Assembly (NCBI GenBank): GCA_029983495.1
Contig: JASBZJ010000078.1
Span: forward strand, 1-9,162
DNA: 9,162 bases
Direction: 5' to 3'
Origin: Porphyromonas sp.
GTDB lineage: Bacteria; Bacteroidota; Bacteroidia; Bacteroidales; Porphyromonadaceae
The translations under genes were made by a program, and so were the position numbers. Below, in pieces: positions 1 to 8,500 of this stretch. The notes under the pieces were generated by a model. It was given only the letters and a program-made list of their open reading frames with translations. It was not told where the DNA came from and made no database searches. Positions within the stretch are counted from its first letter, which is position 1. The number at the start of each line of letters is the position of its first letter.

Positions 1-54
1 TAGCCCCCAATTAGAGGGGCTAAACTCATACTCCTTATTTTTCAAAGGTCTCAT
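1..54 (-). repeat. Left copy of a 54-bp inverted repeat, with hairpin
   Basis: This matches the reverse complement of 9068-9121 at 51 of 54 positions. Positions 1-25 and 31-54 are identical, and the three differences are at 26, 28 and 30. Positions 1-22 form a hairpin with a 7-bp stem, TAGCCCC paired with GGGGCTA. No T-run follows on either strand, so it is not a classical intrinsic terminator. Read leftward the copy begins at ATG (54-52), overlaps the TGA stop of the lipoprotein gene (53-51), and encodes MRPLKNKEYEFSPSNWGL up to the window edge with no stop seen. The window begins inside or exactly at the edge of the repeat, so its outer boundary is unknown. The repeat itself is plain; its function is not. 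Confidence 0.9.
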
Positions 55-407
55 ACAATGTCGAAGAATGGGGCAATGGGGTTACCATCGTGTTCCTCGG
101 TAATTTTTATCATATCGGCAAGGTATTCGAAGTGTATCCGAGCCTTATTAACGGCATTTTTTTCAAAGCCCGTTAATTCAATTAATCGCCTGCTGTCGTC
201 GTAGCGATACTCCATGTAAAGCGATTCGCCATGACCATCTTCATTAGGTAATAGCTCTACACTTTTTAGGAGGTGTACATCCTTAGGAATAGCAAACGGT
301 ACTTTTTCCGCTTGTTTAACATTGGGATCCTTAGTGTTACAACTTGTGGAAACTAGTGCTGTTGCAAACATAGCAACAACGATGCTTACAAAATTCAATC
401 TTTTCAT
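51..407 (-). CDS. Small lipoprotein, probably truncated at its C-terminus by the repeat
   Basis: The 118-residue product starts with a lipoprotein signal: basic MKR, a hydrophobic stretch at about residues 5-20, and a lipobox ending at Cys23 (VSTSC). It should therefore be lipidated and membrane-anchored. The mature part contains a YRYDDSRRLIEL segment at about residues 67-78 and IHFEYLADMIKI at about 91-102. This pattern resembles Bacteroidota lipoproteins built of alternating 'YxYDxxGRL / IxxxYxxxxIxI' strands (DUF4595-like). In my recollection those are usually longer and carry several such units, and only one is present here. The last codon and stop (GTA TGA) fall on the edge of the 54-bp repeat, so the original 3' end may have been lost. 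It lies 67 bp downstream of the kinase gene on the same strand and is probably the last gene of the hemH unit. No specific function can be assigned. Confidence 0.75.
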   Translation of the reverse strand: MKRLNFVSIVVAMFATALVSTSCNTKDPNVKQAEKVPFAIPKDVHLLKSVELLPNEDGHGESLYMEYRYDDSRRLIELTGFEKNAVNKARIHFEYLADMIKITEEHDGNPIAPFFDIV

Positions 408-474
408 TTTTCAAATAAACTATTTTTACAATGCTTACTTTATAACTCAAATAGGCAGTTAATCATACCTACAT

Positions 475-2136
475 TTACTCATAAAATAAACTACCCCCAA
501 GAAACTCACGTAAAAGCGAACTAACGGGAATTTCCGATTTTGAAATACTTCGATTATACCGAAGGAAACGCAACAACCTGCGCGCCTCGGTATACTGAGG
601 TACATTTTGTGGCACATCAAGCAACAATGGCTCAGCTATAGGGCGTATGGCTGCAATCTCGTACACCATCGAACTATTGAACATGTCATCGGCATATTCC
701 TGAAACGGAAAAACCCATCTAGCTTCACCGCGTCGCACTTTTGGCCACGAAGCAATAGTATCTTGTGCTGAATACCCTCGGAACGAATTATCGCGAATAA
801 TGCGACGAAGCAACCGATTCGTAGTAGTTGAAATAGGGTTATGTTCGTCCAAACCAAGTGCCGTTAATGCACTAACATATATTTTATGGGTTTGACTTGT
901 GTCAATAGATGGCAGTAATTGCGGGTTTAACCCATGTATCCCTTCGAGCATAAGCACATCACCAGCTTCGAGCTTTAGTTTTTTTTCGGGTAAATACACC
1001 CTTTTGCCTGTTAGAAAGTCGAACGTTGGTAAAGCAACTGTTTCCCCCTTCAACAGAAGTTCCATATGCTTGTTGAAAAGCTCGAGATCCAGAGCATAAA
1101 GCGATTCAAAATCGTATTCGCCAAATTCATCGCGAGGCGTATTTTCACGATCGACAAAATAATCGTCGAGCGAAATCATATGTGGTCGAATAAAACAAGT
1201 TAGTAACTGTGTATACAGCCTATTGGTAAAGGTTGTTTTACCCGACGATGAGGGACCCGAAATAAGCACAATGCGAACACCATCGTTATACCTCGAGGCA
1301 ATGCGCTCGGCAATCGTTGCAATTTGCTTTTCCTGCACGGCTTCGCTTACCTGAATCATCCTAGCCGCTTTTCCTTCGAGTATTGCTTTATTAACGCTTC
1401 CTACCCATGCCAAACCTAAAGTTGCTAACAATCGGTCCTGCTCTTTAATTACAGCTTGCATTTTGGGTTGGTGTTGCATCGGAGCAAGCTGAGTAGGATT
1501 TGCCCTATCGGGTACACGAATAAGCAAACCATCGAGGTAGAAAATGATATCATACAAGTACACCGCACCCGTATGTGTCATAAGCGAACCATCGTAACTA
1601 TCGGTATAACCATCTAACTGATGAACCGATGTGTATAAGCTACCCACAGTTTCGAGCAAATCAACCATTGGTTGGTTATTATCTTGCCTTGCAAGGGCAA
1701 TGGCCTCACTCGTTTGTATGGTTTTCTTTTCAATTGGCAAATCACTTTTTATTATTTCATCTGCACGTTGCTTTAACGTAGCAAGATCCTCACGCGTAAA
1801 GCTATCCATATCGGTTACGGTAACGTAATAGCCATTCGATACCGAGTGTTCCCCAATTAAACGTCGTTCGGGAAAAGTATCGTTCAACGCTTTACACAAA
1901 ATCATAAAAAGGGTACGGAAGTAGGTTCTACTTGCACTTTCGCTTTCTATCCCAACAAAACGCACATCACAAGGTTCATATAATGTTGCATCAAGGGGCA
2001 TGGTAGTATTGTTCACCGTAGCATTTATTGGTGTAAAGCCGAGAGCTCCATCGAGCATGGTAACAATCTCTTCCAAGCTAGTCGACTTTTCAACAATCAT
2101 GGTGCGATCGAGGTTTAGAACACGAATATTAATCAT
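475..2136 (-). CDS. Nucleoside (uridine) kinase fused to a TGS/ThrRS-editing-like N-terminal region
   Basis: This is a 553-residue cytosolic protein. Residues 1-65 look like a TGS domain. Residues 66-240 resemble the second additional (editing) domain of threonyl-tRNA synthetase, with IGEHSVSNGYY at 94-104 corresponding to the 'IGP..xNGFYYD' segment of ThrRS. The HxxxH pair that carries editing activity in ThrRS is not present. Residues 285-500 are a phosphoribulokinase/uridine-kinase P-loop domain. It has Walker A GPSSSGKT (294-301), SLDDYF (322-327) for substrate binding, LEGIHGLNP (397-405), and an arginine-rich lid TNRLLRRIIRD (439-449). The C-terminus ends in LLREFLGGS, which I recall as conserved in the Bacteroidales fusion family. 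The expected reaction is ATP-dependent phosphorylation of a nucleoside such as uridine or cytidine; the true substrate is not readable. The gene is 53 bp downstream of hemH on the same strand. The ATG start directly precedes the TGS strand MINIRVLNLD, so it is well supported. Confidence 0.92.
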   Translation of the reverse strand: MINIRVLNLDRTMIVEKSTSLEEIVTMLDGALGFTPINATVNNTTMPLDATLYEPCDVRFVGIESESASRTYFRTLFMILCKALNDTFPERRLIGEHSVSNGYYVTVTDMDSFTREDLATLKQRADEIIKSDLPIEKKTIQTSEAIALARQDNNQPMVDLLETVGSLYTSVHQLDGYTDSYDGSLMTHTGAVYLYDIIFYLDGLLIRVPDRANPTQLAPMQHQPKMQAVIKEQDRLLATLGLAWVGSVNKAILEGKAARMIQVSEAVQEKQIATIAERIASRYNDGVRIVLISGPSSSGKTTFTNRLYTQLLTCFIRPHMISLDDYFVDRENTPRDEFGEYDFESLYALDLELFNKHMELLLKGETVALPTFDFLTGKRVYLPEKKLKLEAGDVLMLEGIHGLNPQLLPSIDTSQTHKIYVSALTALGLDEHNPISTTTNRLLRRIIRDNSFRGYSAQDTIASWPKVRRGEARWVFPFQEYADDMFNSSMVYEIAAIRPIAEPLLLDVPQNVPQYTEARRLLRFLRYNRSISKSEIPVSSLLREFLGGSLFYE

Positions 2137-2189
2137 AAATTGAATACGATGTATTGTTATTGGTGGTTTAATAATCAGGGGTAAGAGGG

Positions 2190-3170
2190 TTATACGTATT
2201 TAATAGCTTGTGGCGAATTGGCCAACTCGTATATAAAGCGAACGGTATCGTCATCGGCATTAAGTGCTGGTGTTACATCTAAACGTTCACCACCAGCCTC
2301 AATAAATTCATTACGCAGTGTAATACCAATATCTAAAACCGTTTCTAAACAATCGGTAAGAAAGCCTGGCGTTACAACTAACAGTTGCTTTATACCTTTC
2401 CTTAGTAGGTCAAAAACAAATCTTTCCGTACTTGGGGTGAGCCATTTTCTGCCCATAGCACTCTGAAAAGCTACTTCGTGCCGTGGAATAAAAGGGTATT
2501 GCTGAGCAAGAATATTAGCCGTTTGGGTACATTGCTTACGGTAATCGTACCCTTTTAATACCCCATACGACTGGTGTACATGCGGAATACTATGGTAGCT
2601 ATAGAGAATAGCATCGTAATTATGCTGAGCCACTAACAAAGCCATTCGCTGTTGAAGTAACTCAATGTATTGCGTGTTAGAAAAATAGGGTTTAACGAGT
2701 GAAATTAATGCTTGCGGAAAAGTTTGCCGTAAGGGACCTAAGGTATAATCAACTACCGAATCGTACGAACTTAATGTTCGGTGAGGGTACAAAGGCACAA
2801 GAACAATTTCATCGAAATGGCCTCGTGCCGATAAACTAGCAATAGCTTTGGTAACGCTATCGGACGACTCGTGCAGTTGTAACACACTAAACGCACTATT
2901 AGTGTACTGCTCATTCAGCTTTTGTTCGAGCATTTGGCAATACATGCGCAATGGCATTTTACCATCAAACATATTCTGTAACTGCTCGTAACGTTGCATT
3001 GATTCGGAAATGTGGTTAGGAATGATAATACGCTCAACAAGCCTTTTACGAAATGGTTGAGGAGCCGAAATAACATGCTTATCGCCGAGAAAATTTTTCA
3101 GATACAATTCCACAGCTGGCTTCGTTGCGTTTTGTGGCGTTCCTATAGTTGCAATTATAAAGCCTTTCAT
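2190..3170 (-). CDS. hemH: Ferrochelatase (heme synthase)
   Basis: The 326-residue length is normal for bacterial ferrochelatase, which inserts Fe2+ into protoporphyrin IX (or coproporphyrin in some lineages) at the cytoplasmic face of the membrane. Family hallmarks appear in order: the N-terminal IIATIGTPQ (5-13) in the position of the usual 'LlNLGTP' strand; VLVPLYP (123-129); the catalytic histidine segment YSYHSIP (190-196, His193); YRKQCTQTA (210-218); FQSAMGRKWLTP (235-246); and the metal-site acidic loop TPGFLTDCLET (267-277, Glu276). All active-site landmarks look intact. The ATG at 3170 is preceded in frame by a TGA only five codons upstream, which fixes the start. It is the first clear gene of the leftward unit. 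No other heme-pathway gene is in the window. Confidence 0.95.
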   Translation of the reverse strand: MKGFIIATIGTPQNATKPAVELYLKNFLGDKHVISAPQPFRKRLVERIIIPNHISESMQRYEQLQNMFDGKMPLRMYCQMLEQKLNEQYTNSAFSVLQLHESSDSVTKAIASLSARGHFDEIVLVPLYPHRTLSSYDSVVDYTLGPLRQTFPQALISLVKPYFSNTQYIELLQQRMALLVAQHNYDAILYSYHSIPHVHQSYGVLKGYDYRKQCTQTANILAQQYPFIPRHEVAFQSAMGRKWLTPSTERFVFDLLRKGIKQLLVVTPGFLTDCLETVLDIGITLRNEFIEAGGERLDVTPALNADDDTVRFIYELANSPQAIKYV

Positions 3171-3686
3171 GTTATAACTAATTCTTCATGAAGCAAAAGG
3201 TTGGTTTTCCCCAATAATGGGTCGTACCACGCAAAGTAAAGCAAATTTTCCCAGTAATAAGCACTTTGCTCCTACCGGAAGAAAAGGGTATATTGCTGTT
3301 ATTTGCACATTGCGATGATAATAATATCCGTGTACAAGCGCAATTAATAGTGCTTTTTTAGCCACAGTTTCGCAAGGAACCTATACCGTAGCCCTAGTGT
3401 TAGCATTTTTCTCTTTAATCAAGCCTTTTAGGCTCGTTGGATTGAATTTGGCTGTGGGATAGATTTGCTTACCCTAAAAAACCGTTCTTTTACGTTAATG
3501 TAATTTAGTTTTTACATAAATCTAATAGCAACACTTTACAAGTAAGCATAAGGAGCATTTCAGCTAAAGCGAACCAGAAGTACCGAGAAAGACAAACAAC
3601 AAAAACACCGCAATACTCGTTACTATTATAGTATAGGGGCAATTAGCATCCTCAAATACTATTGTAACCGTGTAAACTACTACCGT
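3171..3686. other. Divergent intergenic region between hemH and aroA
   Basis: This 516-bp stretch must contain the promoters for the leftward hemH unit and the rightward aroA. I see no convincing full Bacteroidota promoter in either direction; the closest is TACTATTG at 3657-3664, one mismatch from TAnnTTTG and without a matching upstream element. A small perfect hairpin, AGCCT-TTT-AGGCT, lies at 3422-3434 and lacks a T-run. The hemH-proximal half (3186-3473) is unusually open on the minus strand and is listed separately. From about 3475 to 3686 I see only AT-rich, non-coding-looking sequence. No riboswitch or known RNA is recognisable. Confidence 0.6.
3186..3473 (-). pseudogene. Possible degenerate or non-ATG small ORF upstream of hemH
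   Basis: On the minus strand the frame running from 3473 down to a TGA at 3188-3186 is interrupted by only one stop, a TAG at 3383-3381. The downstream part is open for 64 codons. It contains no ATG; the first GTG is at 3365, giving 59 residues that include AIYPFLPVGAKCLLLGKF and end in GENQPFAS. The upstream part is open for 30 codons from just after a TAG at 3476-3474. It ends 15 bp before the hemH ATG in the same direction, the position of an upstream gene or a leader. Against it, a 48-codon stretch on the plus strand (3218-3361) is also open, so the openness may be accidental or reflect a dispersed repeat. I recognise no protein family. Confidence 0.22.
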
Positions 3687-5003
3687 ATGCAAAGCATAAA
3701 TAATAAAGATGGGGCAAAGCTCCTTACCTACAGCCCCAAAGATCCCCAAGAGGGGAAGCTTATTCTTAAACACGTTCCATTTAGCAAGAGTTATATGATT
3801 CGTGTTTTTGCAATGGTATTCTTGGCTGGAGCCTCCGATCGTCTCGAAGCCTGGCGAAGCACAACCCAAAGTTGCAAAGATATTGATGGCATGCGCGAAG
3901 CTCTTTTATCTTTAAGCGAAACCGATTCGGGAATAATTGATGTGGGTAGTGCAGGTGCTGTATGGCGTTTTATTACAGCCATAGCCTCGCTTAAAACCGA
4001 CCGCCCTGTAAAGTTTAAGGGAGGCGACAGACTTTTTTCTCGCCCTATTGCTCCTCTCGTTGAATCGCTTAGACAACTAGGAGCAAATATCGATTTTTCG
4101 CCCAACAATGTTGAAGAATTAACTGTTTATCCTTCGCAAAAATCACTAAATGGAGGGTTTATTGGTGCCGAAACGGGCGAGCACAGTAGCCAATTCCTTT
4201 CGGCGTTAATGCTCATTGGTCCCTACCTTTCATCCCCTTTAACTATTGCAATACACCCACAGCAACGTTCAAAACCCTACTTCGAACTTACTTACCTACT
4301 CATGCAAAAGGCAGGAGCTAAAGTAACCGTTCATGAAAGCGAAGTAACCGTATACCCTTCGGCATATAAGTTAGAAAACATTATTCCTTTATTAGAGAAA
4401 CCTGAAATCGATTGGACGGCACTTTCGTACCCTTTAGGTTGGTGTGCTATGCCCGAAGGTCCGCATAGCTTGTTTGTTGCAAATTGCGACCGCGAAAGTT
4501 TACAAGGCGATTTGGCTTTAACAAAAATGATGGAGTCGTTTGGAGTAAGAACACGTTTTTTCCCATCGGGTGTACTTATCGAACGCATAGGTAAAACAAA
4601 AAACCTCGAAAGTTTTGAACAAGATCTAAGCGATAACATCGACCTTGTTCCAACGTTATTTACGGTTTGCCTAGCCTTAGAGCGCCCCTTCCACTTTTAC
4701 CGTATAGGTGCGCTTAAATATAAGGAGAGCGACCGCCTCACAAGCTTAATTGCCTTAGGCAAATCGGTAGGTTATGCGATAGGCTCAACCAACGAAGAGC
4801 TTTTTTGGGAAGGAGAAAAAGTGATAGGCGATGTGCCTAACGAAGTAGTTATAAATCCCTTTCAGGATCATCGTATTGCTATGGCTAGTACAATACTCGC
4901 CCTACGGCGAAAAAATATTTGGTTGCAAACTCCCCATGTTGTTGAAAAAAGCTACTCCTATTTTTGGGATGATGCACGTACAATTGGGTTGAATACACTT
5001 TAG
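3687..5003 (+). CDS. aroA: 3-phosphoshikimate 1-carboxyvinyltransferase (EPSP synthase)
   Basis: The product has 438 residues, normal for the family. It joins shikimate-3-phosphate and PEP to form EPSP, the sixth shikimate step. Landmarks in order: SKSYMIR (33-39; Lys34, Ser35, Arg39); GSAGAVWRF (87-94) at the PEP-loop position; RP (119-120); HSSQF (166-170) for shikimate-3-phosphate binding; IDWTALSY (241-248); SDNIDLVPT (315-323, with Asp319 as the likely catalytic acid); KESDR (346-350); DHRIAMA (394-400); and EKSYSYF (420-426, Lys421). The residue before SKS is Phe where Gly or Ala is usual, and the loop normally reading GxAGTAMR is GSAGAVWR, so it is a divergent but apparently complete member. 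No other start codon lies between the ATG at 3687 and the SKS motif. It is 75 bp from the next gene on the same strand. Confidence 0.93.
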   Translation: MQSINNKDGAKLLTYSPKDPQEGKLILKHVPFSKSYMIRVFAMVFLAGASDRLEAWRSTTQSCKDIDGMREALLSLSETDSGIIDVGSAGAVWRFITAIASLKTDRPVKFKGGDRLFSRPIAPLVESLRQLGANIDFSPNNVEELTVYPSQKSLNGGFIGAETGEHSSQFLSALMLIGPYLSSPLTIAIHPQQRSKPYFELTYLLMQKAGAKVTVHESEVTVYPSAYKLENIIPLLEKPEIDWTALSYPLGWCAMPEGPHSLFVANCDRESLQGDLALTKMMESFGVRTRFFPSGVLIERIGKTKNLESFEQDLSDNIDLVPTLFTVCLALERPFHFYRIGALKYKESDRLTSLIALGKSVGYAIGSTNEELFWEGEKVIGDVPNEVVINPFQDHRIAMASTILALRRKNIWLQTPHVVEKSYSYFWDDARTIGLNTL

Positions 5004-5066
5004 AATAAGCTTAAAACTCATGAGCGTAAAAAAAGCAGAAACAGAAAATATTATCCCCTGAATCAA

Positions 5067-5074
5067 TAACTTTG
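5067..5074 (+). promoter_or_regulatory. Candidate Bacteroidota -7 box (TAACTTTG)
   Basis: TAACTTTG is an exact match to the Bacteroidota -7 consensus TAnnTTTG and ends 4 bp before the ATG at 5079. If used, it would give a transcript with almost no leader, starting at or near the start codon and carrying the 149-residue gene and porW. I see no TTTG/TTG -33 element at the expected distance upstream, so the call rests on one box only. A weaker version, TATATTTT, sits just before the porW GTG (5538-5545). Confidence 0.4.
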
Positions 5075-5078
5075 TAGT

Positions 5079-5528
5079 ATGGAAATAAAAACATTAATTG
5101 GGTTATTGGCAGGCTTTTTACTGCTAGCCATATTACTTTACCTTTATTATAAGCATCGCAAACCTGGGCAAGCAAAGTTTTCGGGTAAACAGATCATCGA
5201 TAATATCGAGTCCTGGGGCGAACCATCAACACAACGTTGTGCCTCGTGTATGGCAAACGGCAATTGCCCGAGTAGAACCCACAAAACACAAAAAACTAAA
5301 CCCATAGAGTACTACAATGACGAGGAGCTAGATCAGTATGCAAACCGCGAAGCAAACTCGTATTCGCTAGAAGAAGAAGCCGATTTTCGGGAAGTTTTCG
5401 AAACTCTTCTCGAAAGCGACCTCAAGGGGTGGCTTATAAGTCTGAAAAAACGACATATAACACTTCCTCAAAGCCTGCAAGCAACCATTGAACAAAAGCC
5501 AGAGTTCCGTCACTTTTTTATTGATTAA
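5079..5528 (+). CDS. Small membrane-anchored protein with a CxxC motif, unknown function
   Basis: This 149-residue protein has one N-terminal transmembrane helix (about residues 5-24) followed by a basic YYKHRK, which predicts a single-pass inner-membrane anchor with the C-terminal part in the cytoplasm. A cysteine cluster CASCMANGNC (54-63: Cys54, Cys57, Cys63) could bind a metal or form a disulfide. The rest is acidic and helical, with YYNDEELDQYANR (78-90) and a C-terminal LKGWLISLKKRHITLPQSL (115-133). I recall uncharacterised Bacteroidales proteins with the same order: TM helix, CxxC, 'DEELDRY..R', 'EEE..FREV', 'WL.SL..R.I.LP'. That makes this probably a conserved family without known role. 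Its stop is 18 bp before the porW start, so the two are likely cotranscribed, which hints at a link to the type IX secretion apparatus but does not prove it. Confidence 0.8.
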   Translation: MEIKTLIGLLAGFLLLAILLYLYYKHRKPGQAKFSGKQIIDNIESWGEPSTQRCASCMANGNCPSRTHKTQKTKPIEYYNDEELDQYANREANSYSLEEEADFREVFETLLESDLKGWLISLKKRHITLPQSLQATIEQKPEFRHFFID

Positions 5529-5546
5529 ATCCCACTTTATATTTTC

Positions 5547-8500
5547 GTGAGAAGTAAGGTTAGCCATCATTGGATTAGGCTTATTATTAGCACAGTAATA
5601 CTTGCAGGCATTACTGTAGGTTGTTCCGTGCGTAATAACACCGCCACAACACGTTTTTATCACAACTTAACCACACGGTACAATGTGTACTACAATGGCA
5701 ACAATGCTTTTAACGAAGCCTATGAAAAACAACTCGAAGCCACATCCGATAACCTTGCCGAACGTATCTCGCTCGAGCCTATAACCTTTCAGCAATCAAC
5801 CGAAATAAAACAGCGTGGTGGTGCTTTTGATGGAGCCATCGAAAAAGGGCAAAAAGCCATTCGCTTACACTCTATTCGCTCAAAGCCCCAAAAAGTAGAC
5901 CGAAAAAAACGTAATACTCCGTTCTACCGTAAACGCGAGTACAACACTTTTATTTACAATGCGTGGTTACTTGTTGGTAAATCGCAGTACCACAACGGCG
6001 ACTTTCTTGATGCTATGGCTACATTTAGCTATATGGGTAGGCTCTACCGCGAAGAACCACAAATACGTGATTTGGCGCGACTATGGCAAGTGCGTTGCTA
6101 CACCGCATTAGGTTGGGGAAGTGATGCCGAAAAGCTTTTGGCTGAAACACGCGAAAACAGTAGAATAGTTTCATCGAATTTATATGGCAAAGCCTCTGCT
6201 GAGCTTGCCATATTGCAAGGGCGAACAAACGATGCTATTCCTATGCTCGATAAAGCGATACGAAAAGAGCCTAATAAGCAAGCTAAAATTCGCCTTAACT
6301 ACTTAAAAGGGCAACTTGCACTAGAAAATAATCAAACCGAACTGGCTCGGCGTGCCTTTCAAAAAGTTATTTCCTCAGCACCAGCATTCCCCGTCGAGGT
6401 TGCTGCTCGTTTAAATATTGTAAGCATTGATGCAACAAAGAACGCCAAACGAGCCATTCATACACTCCAAGGAATGGCAAAAAAAGATCGTTACGAAACA
6501 GTTTGCGATAAAATAGGACTTGCTTTGGGAAGAATCCACCTTACGCAATCCGACACCACAGCTGCTATAGAAGCGTTTCAACAAGGGATTGATAAAAGTA
6601 CCGAAAAAGGCTTTGAATACGCTATTGCAAACATCGAACTTGCCCAAATATACCTAGCAAGGCATAATTATGTAAAGGCAAGCAAAGCCTTATCTGCAGG
6701 GGTGAGCTCCGTGGGTGAACGATACCACTCCTATACCGAGCTTAAAACCCTTTCGGAGCAACTTGATGAATTAGCACGGCACGCACAAGTTGTTGAGGAG
6801 CAGGATAGCCTTCGTTATCTTGCTTCACTGCCCGAAAAGGAACGATTCCGCATTATTGATAGTGCTATTGTTGCCTATAAAAAACAAATCCGCGAAGAAC
6901 AACGCCAACAACAACTCGTTGCCCAACAGGAAAACCAACAAGCGTTTAACGATCAACAGGACCCTAGGAACACACAACCTTCATTAGACCAACCTCAGCA
7001 GATTATCGATAAGTCGTTTTACTTCTACAATAACGAACTTATTGCTCAAGGGAAAAATCAATTTAATCGTTTGTGGGGAAATAGACCCCTCGAAGATAAC
7101 TGGAGACGAAGAAATAAAAGGATTGATACATCGGTGGGCAACAGTGTTTTATCAGAGAATACGCTCCCCAACAACACAAATACACCACCAGTCCCTACCG
7201 ATTCAATTAATGAACAAGGAAAGGAACCCCCCCCCCAAGTAACCAACGATAGCCAAAACCCCGAAAAACGGGCTTACTACATAGCTAATTTACCCCTTAC
7301 CCCCGAGGCTGTTGCCACATCCGATGGGCTCATACAAAATGCGCTTGAGGGGATGGGAACTGTATTAAATGAACAAATGGAGCGATTTGCCGAAGCCATT
7401 GATGTATATGAATCTCTTCTTTTACGCTATCCGCAATATGCTGAACGGCTTTCGGTATACTACAAGTTATTTATGCTTTTCCAACGTATAGGTAACCCTT
7501 CGGGAGCCAATAAGTGGAAGCAATTAATGGCACAGCAGTTCCCCGAAAGCGAACTTAGCCGAGTTGTTCAGAATCCTAACTATATTACCACATTAAAAAC
7601 GCAAGATAGCCTCGAAAACCAGCAGTATGAGAATGCTCTCCAAGCTTATCGCTCGGGTAATATTAGCGAAACAAAAACTACAACGGCTCGTGTTTTAAGG
7701 CAAAATCCGCTTTCGCCATTACGTACTAAATTATTATTCCTCGAAGCAATGGCTTATGTTGCCGAAGGCAACAGCGAAGCGTTTGCAACGAACCTTCGAA
7801 CAATTCTGGATGAGGCTCCTCAAAGCGATATTGCCGAATTGGCTGAACCTATTCTTAGCGACCTTGCAAAAGGACGAAAATTAATAAAAGACGGCTACCA
7901 AGAGTTTGATTTTGATTATTTATTCTTTAACGAATCCGATTCAACTGCTACACTTCAGCCTTTTGCCACAATAAGCTTTGGCGAAAAGTATAACATGTTA
8001 TTGCTGTACCCACACGAAGGGGCTTCGATTAATGAACTGCTTTTTGCCATTGCCAGCTTCAACTTTGCTCGTTTTACCGAGCAAAACTTAGCCATATTGC
8101 GCCAGCAAACCCCTTTGTACGACTTAATATCCATTACAGGGTTACCCAATATCCGCACGGCACGCAATTACCTTAAGGATGCCTATTCACCCGATTATGG
8201 ATATATGAACTTACTTTCGGATAATGCTTGGCTACTACCCATTAGCGAAACAAACTATAAAACCTTACAAAGAGGGCGTTCGCAAGGCGAGTATATAGAC
8301 TTCATTGCCGATAGCCTCGTGGTATATATCCCCGAAGCTGGTATTCCGCTCGAGGCCATAGCCCAAAAAGCGAACAGCGAAACAAATATAAAACAGCCGG
8401 TACCCTCTGGCGAAACAAATGCATATAACACCAAAAAAACAACAAAGCAACCCGTTAAGAACGCACCACAAAAAGCGCCACAACTTACCAACAAACAAAA

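Noticed and set aside
1..22. Hairpin in the repeats as an intrinsic terminator
   Set aside because: The stem is GC-rich, but no T-run follows on either strand in either copy.
1..54. Integron attC, Xer dif or CTnDOT-type attachment site
   Set aside because: The blocks do not fit the attC RYYYAAC/GTTRRRY cores. The flanks of the 5-bp core are not inverted arms like dif. Conservation on both sides of the core is not the pattern of an integrated conjugative element, and no integrase is in the window.
3229..3240. TTACTTTG on the minus strand as the hemH promoter
   Set aside because: It has one mismatch to TAnnTTTG, no upstream -33 element, and lies inside the odd open stretch.
3422..3434. AGCCT-TTT-AGGCT hairpin in the hemH-aroA gap
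   Set aside because: A 5-bp stem without a T-run is expected by chance in a region of this size.
3564..3869. 101-codon minus-strand open frame with a hydrophobic C-terminal half
   Set aside because: Its N-terminal half lies antisense to the well-supported start of aroA, and the hydrophobic part falls in AT-rich intergenic DNA. It is better explained as a shadow.
5010..5030. Possible terminator after aroA around the CTCATGAG palindrome
   Set aside because: The perfect palindrome leaves no loop, and the following A-rich stretch is on the wrong strand for a terminator of aroA.
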